Below are positions 17,377-25,935 of a stretch of 64,000 nucleotides of DNA, one piece after another. The notes under the pieces were generated by a model. That model ran no database searches. It worked only from the letters and a program-made list of their open reading frames with translations, and had not been told where the DNA came from. Within the stretch, counting starts at the first letter, position 1; every line of letters starts with the position of its first letter. Made by a program: the position numbers and the translations under genes. The DNA comes from F23-B02 sp963633225 (GTDB lineage Bacteria; Bacillota; Clostridia; Oscillospirales; Oscillospiraceae), in contig CAVGXR010000051.1 in assembly GCA_963633225.1 (NCBI GenBank), positions 62,001 to 126,000 on the forward strand. The letters are read 5' to 3'.

Positions 17377-18684
17377 TCAGATGATTATGCCGCGCTTTTT
17401 TGCTTCAAAGGTGAGCTCGTCGCGGAAATCGGGATGTGCAATTGCGATAAGCTGACGTGTACGCTCGCCGAGGCTGCGTCCGCGCAGATGAGCTATACCA
17501 TACTCGGTAACGATGTAGTCAACGTCGTTTTTAGAGGTCGTGCAGACTGCGCCCGGGGTGAGGATGGGCTTTATCTTGCTTATCGTGCCGCCCTTTGCAG
17601 TCGAGGTGAAGGCGATGAAGCTCTTGCCGCCCTTGGACTGACATGCGCCGCGTACAAAGTCTATCTGGCCGCCAGAGCCGGACATGTGCTTTGTGCCGAC
17701 AGATTCCGCGCAGACCTGACCGAAGAAGTCAACCTCGATGGCCGCGTTTATGGATATCATATTATCGTTCTTGCAGATGACATTGGGATCGTTGACGTAA
17801 TCGACGGGCAGGATGACCATTGCAGGGTTGTCGTCAACATAGTCATATATTCTCTTGGAGCCGTAGGCAAAGGTCGTAACGGTCTTGCCGCGGTGGATCT
17901 GCTTTTTGGAGTTGTTTACAGCGCCGCACTCGATGAGCTCGACCATGGAGTCGGTGAACATTTCGGTATGTATGCCGAGGTCGTGCTTTGTTTTGAGCGC
18001 CATGCCGGTAGCGTCGGGGATAGCGCCGATGCCGAGCTGGATACATGCGCCGTCGGGTATCTGCTCTGCGATAAGGTTGCCGATGGTCTGGCTGACCTCG
18101 TCTATAGCGACGGGAGGCAGGACAGGCAGCTCGTGGTTATACTCAACGATAGCATCGACCTGCGAAACGTGCAGCTGAATGCCGGTCACGCATCTGGGCT
18201 GCTCCTCGTTTACCTCGATGAAAATTCTCTTTGCCTTGTCGATCATCGCTTCGGCATAGGAGCCGTTGAGCGCGAGGCTGAAGTAGCCGTGGCTGTCCAT
18301 TGGCGAGACCTCGACGCAGAAGGCATCAAATTCGTACTCTGTGCGGAGATGGCGCGGAATATCGCGGTAATAGGTCGGCAGAATGTCCGCCCAACCGCCG
18401 TTTACAGCCTTGCGTGCATAGCCGGAGCTGAACCATGAATAGCCGGTCATCTTGCCGAAAAGCTCGGGATCGGTGTAAAACTCAAAGGGATAAGCGTCCA
18501 GAAGGGTATGCACCTTCACGCCCTTTATATCGCTGCTCTTGACTCTTGCGCTGATAGCGTTCATAATTGCCGGTGTCTGCGAGGGTGCGGTGTCCATGCC
18601 CAGAACCCAGCCGGACTCCACCTGCTTGGCAAGCTCCTCTGCACTTATAAGTTTTTCAGCGTATAATGCTTTAAAATCGGTCAT
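17377..18684 (-). CDS. Acetyl-CoA hydrolase/transferase family CoA-transferase
   Basis: About 435 aa, class-I CoA-transferase of the 4-hydroxybutyrate / butyryl-CoA:acetate type. Landmarks are GIGAIPDATGMAL (CoA-binding loop), HTEMFTDSMVELIE with the candidate catalytic glutamate, SGSGGQIDFVRGA, and the C-terminal YGIAHLRGRSLGERTRQLI. These enzymes move CoA between acyl-CoA and acetate in fermentative butyrate or hydroxyacid pathways, in the cytoplasm. The ATG at 18684 follows AGGAG. It is monocistronic, about 3 kb from the first dehydratase cassette, and could supply CoA thioesters to it. Substrate cannot be fixed from sequence alone. Confidence 0.87.
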   Translation of the reverse strand: MTDFKALYAEKLISAEELAKQVESGWVLGMDTAPSQTPAIMNAISARVKSSDIKGVKVHTLLDAYPFEFYTDPELFGKMTGYSWFSSGYARKAVNGGWADILPTYYRDIPRHLRTEYEFDAFCVEVSPMDSHGYFSLALNGSYAEAMIDKAKRIFIEVNEEQPRCVTGIQLHVSQVDAIVEYNHELPVLPPVAIDEVSQTIGNLIAEQIPDGACIQLGIGAIPDATGMALKTKHDLGIHTEMFTDSMVELIECGAVNNSKKQIHRGKTVTTFAYGSKRIYDYVDDNPAMVILPVDYVNDPNVICKNDNMISINAAIEVDFFGQVCAESVGTKHMSGSGGQIDFVRGACQSKGGKSFIAFTSTAKGGTISKIKPILTPGAVCTTSKNDVDYIVTEYGIAHLRGRSLGERTRQLIAIAHPDFRDELTFEAKKRGIII

Positions 18685-18725
18685 TTTTAACACTCCTGAA
18701 ACAATATTGCGTCTAAGCTGGTGAT

Positions 18726-18754
18726 ATTATATAATAGTATATCGTTAAATTCAA
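18726..18754 (-). promoter_or_regulatory. Promoter of the CoA-transferase gene
   Basis: Minus strand TTGAAT - 17 nt - TATAAT, about 40 bp upstream of the ATG. Confidence 0.72.
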
Positions 18755-18819
18755 GTATCGGACAGGCCATATTAGGCGAAATCACTATAATTTATTTTCT
18801 AACGAACACGGAGGTCAAC

Positions 18820-19635
18820 ATGAAATTCACAAAAATGCACGGTGCAGGCAATGATTTTGTCATCATAAACACGCTCACGGAGGCGGTCGAGCCCTCATCA
18901 GTTCCCGCACTTGCAAGAACGCTTTGCAGCCGCAGGACGGGCATAGGTGCGGACGGGCTCATGCTCGCAGCAAGGGCACAGGGCGATGCCGACTACCGGC
19001 TGCTGTTTTATAACTCCGACGGCAGCCTCGGCGAAATGTGCGGCAACGGGGCGCGCTGCATTGCCCGCTACGGCTATGAGCATGGTCTTGCAGGTGATAC
19101 GCAGCGCATTGAAACGACCGCAGGTCTCGTCATCGGCGAGAGGATAAGCAAAACGCTCTACCGCATACGGCTGAACGACCCTTCGGTCATAGACCTGCAC
19201 CGTGCAGCCGAGGGAAAAGACTGCGCATACATAGAGCTCGGAAAGCCCGGCATACCGCACGCGGTACTCATTAAAGATGACTGGGACAGCGTGCCTGAGG
19301 ACGAGCTTCGCACGCTCGGCAAGGCGCTCAGGTACTCCCCCGCTTTTCCCAAGGGCGCAAACGTGAGCTTTGTAAGGCTCACGGGAGGAGACGAGATCAA
19401 GGCCGTCACCTACGAGCGCGGCGTTGAGGACTTTACCCTTGCCTGCGGCACCGGCTGCGGCAGCATCGTGACTGCGCTGACCCTCATGGGGCTCGTTTCC
19501 GGCGAAAATGTCAAGGTCTCCATGCCCGGCGGTGAGCTGTTCGTTTCGCTCACGCAGGATGGCGGCTCTGTCCACGACGTGTATCTCACGGGTCCGACCT
19601 GCGTGGTATTTGAGGGCGAAACAAAAGAAATTTAA
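18820..19635 (+). CDS. dapF: Diaminopimelate epimerase
   Basis: Converts LL- to meso-diaminopimelate for lysine and peptidoglycan synthesis. The N-terminal FTKMHGAGNDFVIIN and the two active-site cysteines, in MCGNGARC near residue 73 and ACGTGCGS near residue 209, are present. Length about 271 aa is typical. The start at 18820 has GGAGG seven bases upstream; the open frame extends further but lacks a site. A TATAAT at 18786-18791 may be its -10 box, with a poor -35. It is divergent from the CoA-transferase. Confidence 0.97.
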   Translation: MKFTKMHGAGNDFVIINTLTEAVEPSSVPALARTLCSRRTGIGADGLMLAARAQGDADYRLLFYNSDGSLGEMCGNGARCIARYGYEHGLAGDTQRIETTAGLVIGERISKTLYRIRLNDPSVIDLHRAAEGKDCAYIELGKPGIPHAVLIKDDWDSVPEDELRTLGKALRYSPAFPKGANVSFVRLTGGDEIKAVTYERGVEDFTLACGTGCGSIVTALTLMGLVSGENVKVSMPGGELFVSLTQDGGSVHDVYLTGPTCVVFEGETKEI

Positions 19636-19701
19636 AAAAATTCCCCTTCATGCAATAAAACAGGCCGCTCACGCATTGTTATAGTGAAAGGACTTCACAT
19701 C

Positions 19702-20084
19702 ATGCTCTCTATGACGCTTGCGACAAGTGAATACAAGGTTCTTGAGGCGCTGATTGCGCGCATCGCAGACGGTGATAAGGACGCGCTGGGCGAGCTTTAC
19801 GGGCGCACGCACGCGGCGGTGTTCGGCTTTGCGATGAGCATGGCCTCCTCCCCTGCCGACGCCGAGGATATCCTGCCGGCATTGAAGCAAAGGATTATGT
19901 CTGTGAGCCAAGCGAAATTGGCAGCGACGCAAGGATAATCGCCTGTAAGCTCATCTACTGCGCCGACGGTCGGGCGCACGACGGCAAGACCTACGCTTTC
20001 CCTGTTTACTGTCTGGGCGTTGAGGGCAAGGACAGCTCCGGCGAAACGGTGAGATCGAGCATTCTGATAGACGCGCAGAAATAA
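19702..20084 (+). pseudogene. Decayed sigma-factor gene joined out of frame to the tail of another gene
   Basis: The first 55 or so codons read as region 2 of an ECF-type sigma-70 factor (LIARIADGDKDALGELYGRT, then SSPADAEDI), starting at ATG 19702 after AAAGGA. Homology stops at about 19868. The remaining sequence makes sense only in another frame, giving GIEAKDYVCEP ... DSSGETVRSSILIDAQK with a stop at 20084. That tail resembles a secreted or membrane protein C-terminus, such as an anti-sigma partner, but is unidentified. The arrangement suggests an internal deletion that fused a sigma gene to its downstream neighbour. A short frame also stops at 19938. Confidence 0.6.
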
Positions 20085-20090
20085 TCAAAG

Positions 20091-20114
20091 CCTCCGGCTG
20101 CGCCGGAGGTTTTT
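20091..20114 (+). terminator. Terminator after the sigma-factor remnant
   Basis: CCTCCGGC - TGC - GCCGGAGG followed by TTTTT. Confidence 0.88.
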
Positions 20115-20116
20115 CG

Positions 20117-20749
20117 TTATACGGCTTTTGCGAAGCTCCAGTTTTTTATCTCCCGACCGCAGTGCGCAAGGCTGCGCTCGGCAAAGCAGCTAAAGCCGTT
20201 CTTTTTATAAAACGTGCAGTTTTTCTCCGTATTTGTTGTGAGGGCAAGCTCGCCGCCGCCGTTTTCTCTGATATACGGTATGATGCAGTCGTTTATCATG
20301 CCGCTGCCGAGGCCGCAGCTCTTCATTCCCGTGTCTACCGCCAGCAGCTCGATATACCATGCGTTCGGATGCTGCCCTGCGCAGTCGAGGTGCCCCTCCT
20401 CGGAAACGTCGAAAAAATCGAGGATCTTTGAAAAGCCAGCCGGAAAAAGCAGGCTCACGCCGCCGGACATGATATAGTCGGACACGCTTATGCGTTTTTT
20501 GGACGGGTCCTGCAAAAGCGCGGCTGAAACTATCCTGCCGTTTTTCACCCCCACAAAGCACTTATGGCGCTTCATATTCGCCCGCGTGTGCACTCGGTGC
20601 AGCTTCTCCATATATCTGAAATATTCGTTTTCGTTCTCAAATGCACTTTGAAAAGCAAGGTCAAAAAACGGGTAGTGACCGAAGGACAGTGTCGTAAGCC
20701 TTGCGATATATTCAATTTCATCACACCTTGCCTCACGGTATTCGATCAT
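20117..20749 (-). CDS. GNAT family N-acetyltransferase
   Basis: 210 aa. The acetyl-CoA binding motif A is visible as ELLAVDTGMKSCGLGSGMI (about residues 134-152), and motif B as TNTEKNCTFYKKNGF near residue 175. The N-terminal half (LTTLSFGHYPFFDLAFQSAF) is typical of stand-alone GNATs of unknown substrate. It is divergent from a TetR regulator, which may control it. A detoxification or antibiotic-modification role is possible but unsupported. Confidence 0.85.
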   Translation of the reverse strand: MIEYREARCDEIEYIARLTTLSFGHYPFFDLAFQSAFENENEYFRYMEKLHRVHTRANMKRHKCFVGVKNGRIVSAALLQDPSKKRISVSDYIMSGGVSLLFPAGFSKILDFFDVSEEGHLDCAGQHPNAWYIELLAVDTGMKSCGLGSGMINDCIIPYIRENGGGELALTTNTEKNCTFYKKNGFSCFAERSLAHCGREIKNWSFAKAV

Positions 20750-20780
20750 ATAAATTTCCTCCTGTACACATAAATTTTTA

Positions 20781-20819
20781 TAAACAGCTGTTTACTAATG
20801 TACATGTATGCAGTATAAT
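20781..20819 (+). promoter_or_regulatory. Promoter with overlapping palindromic operator for the TetR/GNAT pair
   Basis: TTTACT (20791-20796) - 17 nt - TATAAT (20814-20819) points to the TetR gene. A perfect 14-bp palindrome TAAACAGCTGTTTA (20781-20794) overlaps the -35 box, and TACATGTA lies in the spacer. Both fit autorepression by the adjacent TetR protein. Confidence 0.6.
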
Positions 20820-20905
20820 AAGCGCAGGCACATAAGCCAATACTCAGCTTTATGACAGCCGTGCTTTAATGCACAGGCAGACGCAGACTGTTCACGGGAG
20901 GCAAT

Positions 20906-21460
20906 ATGGAGGACAGGCGAACGAGGAAAACAAAGAAGGCAATCGAAAGCAGCTTCTTGACCCTGCTTGAGCAGAAAAGTCTCAGCAGGATCACGGTTGC
21001 GGAGATATGCCGCATGGCGGACATTGGGCGCGGAACCTTCTACCTGCACTACATGGACGTGTACGATTTGTACGAAAAGATTGAAAACGAGCTAAGCTCG
21101 GGGCTGTACAGGCTGTTTGAGGGCGCTTTTCCCTCGACCGACAGGGATAACAGCCGCAGACTCGCCTATGAGCTGGCAGCTTATATTGAGGATAGGCGCG
21201 AGCTGTTTTTGCTGCTTGCCCGCGATGACAACCGCTCGTCGCTTCAGCGGATCACAAGAAGGCTCAACGAAAAGGTGATAAACGAAAACCGTCTGCTCCA
21301 CCCCGACGGCGACGCACGCTACGATGCTATGGAGGCCGTGTTCGTAGTCTCCGGCATGGCAGGCGTTCTGGAGGAGTGGCTCAGGGACGGTATGTCGATA
21401 CCTCGTGAGGAGGTAGCCAAGGCACTCGATAAGATGCTCTGCAAGATAAATATTATTTAA
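20906..21460 (+). CDS. TetR/AcrR family transcriptional regulator
   Basis: 184 aa. The helix-turn-helix is at residues 29-48 (ITVAEICRMADIGRGTFYLH), preceded by the usual basic N-terminus. The C-terminal half (LEEWLRDGMSIPREEVAKAL) is of the TetR_C_8 type, like the regulator at 6.4 kb. GGGAGG precedes the ATG, and an 80-nt leader lies between promoter and gene. Divergent from the GNAT gene; probably represses itself and that gene. Confidence 0.9.
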   Translation: MEDRRTRKTKKAIESSFLTLLEQKSLSRITVAEICRMADIGRGTFYLHYMDVYDLYEKIENELSSGLYRLFEGAFPSTDRDNSRRLAYELAAYIEDRRELFLLLARDDNRSSLQRITRRLNEKVINENRLLHPDGDARYDAMEAVFVVSGMAGVLEEWLRDGMSIPREEVAKALDKMLCKINII

Positions 21461-21492
21461 AACGAGAGTCGCTGTGTGGCGGCTCTCGTTTA
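21459..21492. terminator. Hairpin between the TetR gene and dehydratase cassette 1
   Basis: AAACGAGAG (21460-21468) pairs with CTCTCGTTT (21483-21491) around a small loop. Located between convergent genes with flanking A/T runs, so it probably ends both transcripts. Confidence 0.7.
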
Positions 21493-21499
21493 ATCTTAT

Positions 21500-21670
21500 T
21501 TATACATACTGCTTTCTTGGGATGCGGTCGTAGTTCCATTCAAGGATGGGTTCGACGCAGTAGGCAAGGAATTTCATATCAAGGTTAAAGAAGTATATCG
21601 CAAAGGTCACGGCGAAAAGCCCCGCTCCGCCGCCGAGCATCTTCAGGGGCAGCATTTTTAATTTTGACAT
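21500..21670 (-). CDS. Small membrane protein of the dehydratase cassette (copy 1)
   Basis: 56 aa, starting at ATG 21670 with AAGGAGGAG upstream. One transmembrane helix (about residues 12-28) runs into the motif AIYFFNLDMKF, followed by a short soluble tail. A 52-aa protein at 28707-28865 has the same position in the second cassette and shares FNLDM and the preceding hydrophobic helix. No family is recognised. Conservation of position and motif suggests it works with the dehydratase subunits, for example as a membrane anchor; that role is inference. Confidence 0.75.
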   Translation of the reverse strand: MSKLKMLPLKMLGGGAGLFAVTFAIYFFNLDMKFLAYCVEPILEWNYDRIPRKQYV

Positions 21671-21684
21671 ATCGTTTCTCCTCC

Positions 21685-23265
21685 TTACCATGCGTGCTCA
21701 TCCGGCAGGAACTCAATGCTCGGATCGAGCGGCTCTTCACGCATAACTGTGCGCATATACTGGTTGAACTGATCGCGGATCGCCTGACGGGTGTAGACAC
21801 GCGGGTCGCACAGATCGTGGCAGACCCAGACGAGGTGGATGCCGCGCTCTCTCGCCTGCTCCTCGAACTGGCCGTGCATACCGGTCAGCGCCTTGCAGGA
21901 CATATGCTCCCACATCATGACCATGTCGGCATTCATCTTCTCGCAGTATTCCCAGAGCTCATCGACAAGCACCTTGTAGCCGCCGTGGGTGTGGTTGCGC
22001 ATGATCATGTTCATCGTAAGCCATGCCATATCGTGATATGCCTTCTCGCGGTTTTCGGGCGTATCCTCCTCGGCTATTTCGTCGCTTATGACCATCGAAA
22101 GCATATCCGTCAGCGGCACAACGCCCCAGCACTGGATCATCCAGTAGAGCATGTCGATAACATACTGCGGCTGCACGCCCCAGACGATGCATCTGTGGCG
22201 GTACTCGGAGGCCATCATGGTCTTGTTCTTATAGCCCTGCTGGACGAGTCGGTTTATCTTTTCCTCTATCGGCGGGAACTCCGCACTGCGGCCGCAGTTG
22301 CCCATGTAGTCGGTATCGTTAAACAGTGAGAACACTGCGCCGACAAACTGCGGATAAGGCGTGCTGTTGACCTCGAGCCAGCCTACACGGTTGCGCGTCG
22401 TCTGATTTACGCGCTTTGCGCACTCGAAATAATGCTCCCAGTTCCACTTCGCGCCGGTCGTTTTTTCAACGAACTCTATCGCCTGCTTTATATCGTTGGC
22501 GGCATACTGCTGAACATCCTCCTGCGTGTGGCGCATGGGCGCTACGAGCTGGAAGGTCGGTATGCCGTACTCGCGCTCGAGGCGCTTTGCGATAAGGCCG
22601 TTGCCCATGAGTGAGCCGTCGCAGGTCGTGTTTACCTGAACGGCGCATTTGCCGAGCACGGGGAAATCATCGTCAATTGAAACGCCGAGCTCTGCCTCAG
22701 GCATGGGGCACACATCGCCCGGAATGCCGAACTGCTGGGCAACGTCAAGGTAATGCATCGCCGATTTCTGGTTCAGGAGGTTTGCCGAGAACATCGTCGG
22801 TACCTCGCGCAGGATGCAGTTGAGATCGGGGAAGCCCATCATGAGCGCCGTCATTGCATTCTCGTCCCAAAGCACGCACTTTTCCGAATACTTTACGTCG
22901 TTGCCCGTGCGCCGGTCGCCGCGCATGGCGTTGCTGATAGCCGTTGCTATGTCCTTTACGACGAAGTTCATTGCAATATGCGTTATCCTCAGCGGCTCAT
23001 CGCGCAGTCCTATCGTGAACTTATCCATCATGTGAGGCACGGCCAGATAGTTTGCAAACCATCTGTAGCGGAACATGCCCTTGATATTGCGGGGGTGGAT
23101 TATGACTCCGGCGAGGATCGACAGTATGTAAAGCCATCTGCCGTAGTCGTACAGCGTGTCCTTCAATCCGCGCCACTCGCGGCGGCGGCGGACCTTGCCC
23201 TGGTCAAAAAGAACGCCTAACTGCTTTTCGCCCTTGCGCTTTTTGTCATTCACTACGATAGCCAT
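21685..23265 (-). CDS. 2-hydroxyacyl-CoA dehydratase family protein, large subunit-like (copy 1)
   Basis: 526 aa, HGD-D family (HgdA/HgdB, FldB/FldC, BcrB/BcrC). These oxygen-sensitive iron-sulfur proteins remove water from (R)-2-hydroxyacyl-CoA during amino-acid fermentation, or reduce aromatic acyl-CoA. Candidate cluster cysteines lie in QVNTTCDGSLMG and MWEHMSCKALTGMHG. The C-terminus carries a tail VMREEPLDPSIEF also seen in copy 2. The N-terminal 90 residues (REWRGLKDTLYDYGRWLYIL) are an extension shared with copy 2, hydrophobic and possibly membrane-associated. It directly follows the smaller subunit with a one-base overlap. No activator ATPase (HgdC type) is in the window. Confidence 0.87.
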   Translation of the reverse strand: MAIVVNDKKRKGEKQLGVLFDQGKVRRRREWRGLKDTLYDYGRWLYILSILAGVIIHPRNIKGMFRYRWFANYLAVPHMMDKFTIGLRDEPLRITHIAMNFVVKDIATAISNAMRGDRRTGNDVKYSEKCVLWDENAMTALMMGFPDLNCILREVPTMFSANLLNQKSAMHYLDVAQQFGIPGDVCPMPEAELGVSIDDDFPVLGKCAVQVNTTCDGSLMGNGLIAKRLEREYGIPTFQLVAPMRHTQEDVQQYAANDIKQAIEFVEKTTGAKWNWEHYFECAKRVNQTTRNRVGWLEVNSTPYPQFVGAVFSLFNDTDYMGNCGRSAEFPPIEEKINRLVQQGYKNKTMMASEYRHRCIVWGVQPQYVIDMLYWMIQCWGVVPLTDMLSMVISDEIAEEDTPENREKAYHDMAWLTMNMIMRNHTHGGYKVLVDELWEYCEKMNADMVMMWEHMSCKALTGMHGQFEEQARERGIHLVWVCHDLCDPRVYTRQAIRDQFNQYMRTVMREEPLDPSIEFLPDEHAW

Positions 23266-24461
23266 TACTTTGCACCTCCCTGAAGCTTTTTGATCTCAAT
23301 GCTCTCTACAAATGCCTGAACACGGGTGCGCATCTGGCCGACGGACGAGCTTATATTATACGGTCTGTCAACTGACAGAACAGGATAATTATAATCCTCT
23401 CGCAGCATCGTCGAGCCGAGAAGCCTCTCATACGCCCACGGGTCGCAGAATTTTATCTGCTGATATATGATGCCGTCTGCCTTATACTCCTTTGCGATAT
23501 CGTTTACATACGCCTTGCGGCCATAGACCTTTTCCATGTTGAACATGCGCGGGCAGTGGCCGTTGTAGACATAGTGGCGGCAAAGCTGAGTAAGCGCATC
23601 CTCATCGTCACTGAGCTTTATCTCCATTCTGCCGGGCAGCGAGCCGAAGCAGAAGCGGTCAGCGCAGACATAGGCTCCCGTTTCCTCGATGAGCTTTATA
23701 AAGCCGCTGTCATCGACCTCGGAGCCGACGACCGCTATTCGTGCACGGTATTCCTTTTCCTCTGGCTCGCGTGTTTTCAGCTCCTCGAGTGTTTCCTCGA
23801 GCTTGTCGATGATAAGATACTGCGGCATAACATACGTTGCGAGGGTCAGAATGTGGAACTCATAGCCGGTTATGCGCGGCTTTGCCTCCTTGCGGAAGTT
23901 TCCGATCTCTGTTATGACGCGGCAGACACGGTTATGCTCCTCGACGGCTCTGCGTATAGAAGCATCTGAAACGTCGATGCCGTAATTTTCGTGCAGCGGC
24001 TTGAGTATATGATTTTTGCACTGAAGAATAAGCAGCTCAACGCCGTTATCGTCGGCCTTGAGGGGTATCTCCATATATTCGTGGAAAAACTTATCGTTGC
24101 CCTCCCCCATGGTTTTGAGAAGCTCCATGTTCTCCACGCAGCGGTTTATCATCGTGCAGCCGTCCGGCGCGATGACGCAGTCGGCGAAATTGAAGCCGCC
24201 CTCAATGGCGCGCTCCAGAAGCGCCCTCGATGTTTCACACAGGAAGCTCGTCATGTAGTATGTTGCGATATCCATGGAGCCGGTATTCGGCGCGTGCAGG
24301 CGGATGCCGAAGGCATTGCCGAGGTTCATAAGCGGCTCCGGCGTATTCTCGCATACAAAGGCGACGCATATCTTCCCTTCCTTTTTGGCCTGACCGATGA
24401 GCTCATTGTTCGCCTCCTGAAGGAGGTTTTCAAACCAGTTCAGATGCTTCAGGTCTCTCAT
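23265..24461 (-). CDS. 2-hydroxyacyl-CoA dehydratase family protein, small subunit-like (copy 1)
   Basis: 398 aa, HGD-D family. The start at 24461 is set by GGGGGAG upstream and by identity of the first residues (MRDLKHL) to the second copy. Likely cluster cysteines are in VIAPDGCTMINRC, and in IKFCDPWAYERL near residue 350, a landmark shared with HgdB-like subunits. It forms the first gene of a three-gene operon with the larger subunit and the small membrane protein. Substrate unknown; 2-hydroxyglutaryl-, lactoyl- or phenyllactyl-CoA are all possible from the family. Confidence 0.87.
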   Translation of the reverse strand: MRDLKHLNWFENLLQEANNELIGQAKKEGKICVAFVCENTPEPLMNLGNAFGIRLHAPNTGSMDIATYYMTSFLCETSRALLERAIEGGFNFADCVIAPDGCTMINRCVENMELLKTMGEGNDKFFHEYMEIPLKADDNGVELLILQCKNHILKPLHENYGIDVSDASIRRAVEEHNRVCRVITEIGNFRKEAKPRITGYEFHILTLATYVMPQYLIIDKLEETLEELKTREPEEKEYRARIAVVGSEVDDSGFIKLIEETGAYVCADRFCFGSLPGRMEIKLSDDEDALTQLCRHYVYNGHCPRMFNMEKVYGRKAYVNDIAKEYKADGIIYQQIKFCDPWAYERLLGSTMLREDYNYPVLSVDRPYNISSSVGQMRTRVQAFVESIEIKKLQGGAK

Positions 24462-24500
24462 TGTTAAACTCCCCCATTTCATGTTTTATTCCCGTTTCCA

Positions 24501-24526
24501 TTCCTCGGAATGGTTCCTCGGAATGG
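24501..24526. repeat. 13-bp perfect tandem repeat at the transcript start of dehydratase cassette 1
   Basis: TTCCTCGGAATGG occurs twice without a gap. With the preceding CCA the first half also forms the inverted repeat CCATTCC-TC-GGAATGG. It lies just downstream of the predicted transcription start, a usual place for a repressor operator. Confidence 0.7.
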
Positions 24527-24537
24527 TGTCTGTTAAC

Positions 24538-24566
24538 ATTTTAGCATTTCAGGCATTTTATTTCAA
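24538..24566 (-). promoter_or_regulatory. Promoter of dehydratase cassette 1
   Basis: Minus strand TTGAAA - 17 nt - TAAAAT, a close sigma-A match. Transcription would start near 24531, directly ahead of the tandem repeat. Confidence 0.78.
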
Positions 24567-24762
24567 TATATTTATGCACTTTCTCCGTTTTGTATATTAA
24601 CTTTATAATTTTTTGTGCAATATCACAACATACGCGAGCTATTGTATAAATTATTTTATTATTTTGTCAAGCCGCATATTCATGCAGTACCCTGCAGCAG
24701 AGGGGAAACAGGCGCAAAAATGCACCGCACGGAAACCCGTGCGGTGCGTTGGGCTTATTGAC
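24567..24762. other. AT-rich intergenic stretch with terminator
   Basis: Between the cassette 1 promoter and the frameshifted lipoprotein. Apart from the promoter, the tandem repeat and the terminator at 24714-24747 I see no gene or other structure. Confidence 0.5.
24714..24747 (-). terminator. Terminator of the frameshifted lipoprotein gene
   Basis: GCACCGCACGG - AAAC - CCGTGCGGTGC, with a T-run following on the minus strand. Confidence 0.85.
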
Positions 24763-25642
24763 TTACTCTTGTGATGCCGCGTCAACGAACACTTCAAAGT
24801 GCTCGGCTTCTCCTGCGTCATTATCGATCTCAGCCGAGAAGACATAAACAGGCTGCACATACAGCTTGCCGTCCTTGGCAAGGCCGTCGCAGTAATATGC
24901 AAGGTTGTAGTCCGTCAAGGTAGCCACACCGTCTGTCCCCGCGGCATTTGAAACAAATTTGCCGCTGTTAAGGTCGGCTCTGACTTCATCAGCGTTCTTC
25001 AGTCTTACCTCTCCGAGCTCTTTAAGCCCATATGACTGCTTGGAAAAACAAACGATCTTTCCGCCTTCTCCTATGTCCACGGTGGTCTTGAATATGCCAT
25101 ATGCGGCGCGGCCATCAACTACCGGATAATATGATCGGCTCATTATTATCGTCGGTTATATAGCTTACCGTGCCCATATCCTTTACAAGGCCAATATCAA
25201 GTCCGCTGCTGTTTATTGCGCTCGTCGCTATTTCCTGAGCGTCTATATCCGACGGCAGATCCTCCGGCGCTGACGATGGTATCGGAGTGGAATATGTCCA
25301 TGTGCCGGCACTCATGTCGAGCATCAGCGTACCGTCGCCGGCCTTATAAAGCCAATAGCCGTCTGTATTATCGATAAGCTCGACCTCGCCGTTTACTATC
25401 TCGGGGACGCTGTAATATTCTTTGAGCATTGCCTCGGCACTCGGTACATCATAATAAAATGCCGTCAGGCTGTCTTTGTCAAAGCTGATCGATCTCTTCA
25501 GCTCCGGCGGCTGTATTTCCGCTTCCTGAGCTGCAAACTGAAGCTCGGGTATTGCGACCGTCTTTATCGGCTCCGAGCACGCGGTCAGAAGGAAGCTCAT
25601 TATAATTGAAAGCAGCAGGCAATATTTTTTCACGTTTTTCAT
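24763..25642 (-). pseudogene. Secreted lipoprotein gene interrupted by a frameshift
   Basis: The first part (25642 to 25115, 175 aa) begins MKNVKKYCLLLSIIMSFLLT followed by the lipobox cysteine (LTAC), so it is a lipoprotein. It then has an unrecognised extracytoplasmic domain. It ends soon after DDNNEPI. The second frame (25143 to 24763) continues naturally with YYPVVDGRAAYGIF and gives another 120 residues ending VDAASQE. Removing one base around 25125-25135 would join them into about 295 aa. No slippery heptamer is obvious, so a mutation or assembly error is more likely than programmed frameshifting. Function unknown. Confidence 0.72.
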
Positions 25643-25935
25643 TCTTGTTTCCTCCTTTGCCAAGCTATCGTAAATAGTTATTGTATTCCAACTGTTTTCG
25701 GTGCAGAAAGCCCGAAGCCAAAGCCGGATAATTTATATTATCATGTTCATTTCCGGCGTTCAACTCAGATGCCGAATTTCTGCCGTATATACAAATTCAA
25801 ACGTATTGATATGTGTACTATTGCCAAAACACCCTCAGAGCATCTGTGCACATTTTTTACAGCAAAGCTCGACAGGCAGAAAAATCACGGCAGGGGCTTT
25901 CGCTCCTGCCGTGATAATTTAAATATGCGGTGTTA
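25643..25935. other. 293-bp intergenic stretch
   Basis: No gene is supported here. A terminator for the SLH nucleotidase lies at its right end (25884-25915). The promoter of the lipoprotein gene should be here, but no convincing pair of boxes was found. Confidence 0.5.
25879..25915 (-). terminator. Terminator of the SLH nucleotidase gene
   Basis: ATCACGGCAGG with CCTGCCGTGAT (11-bp stem, extended by GC pairs around a small loop), followed on the minus strand by a T-run. Confidence 0.85.
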
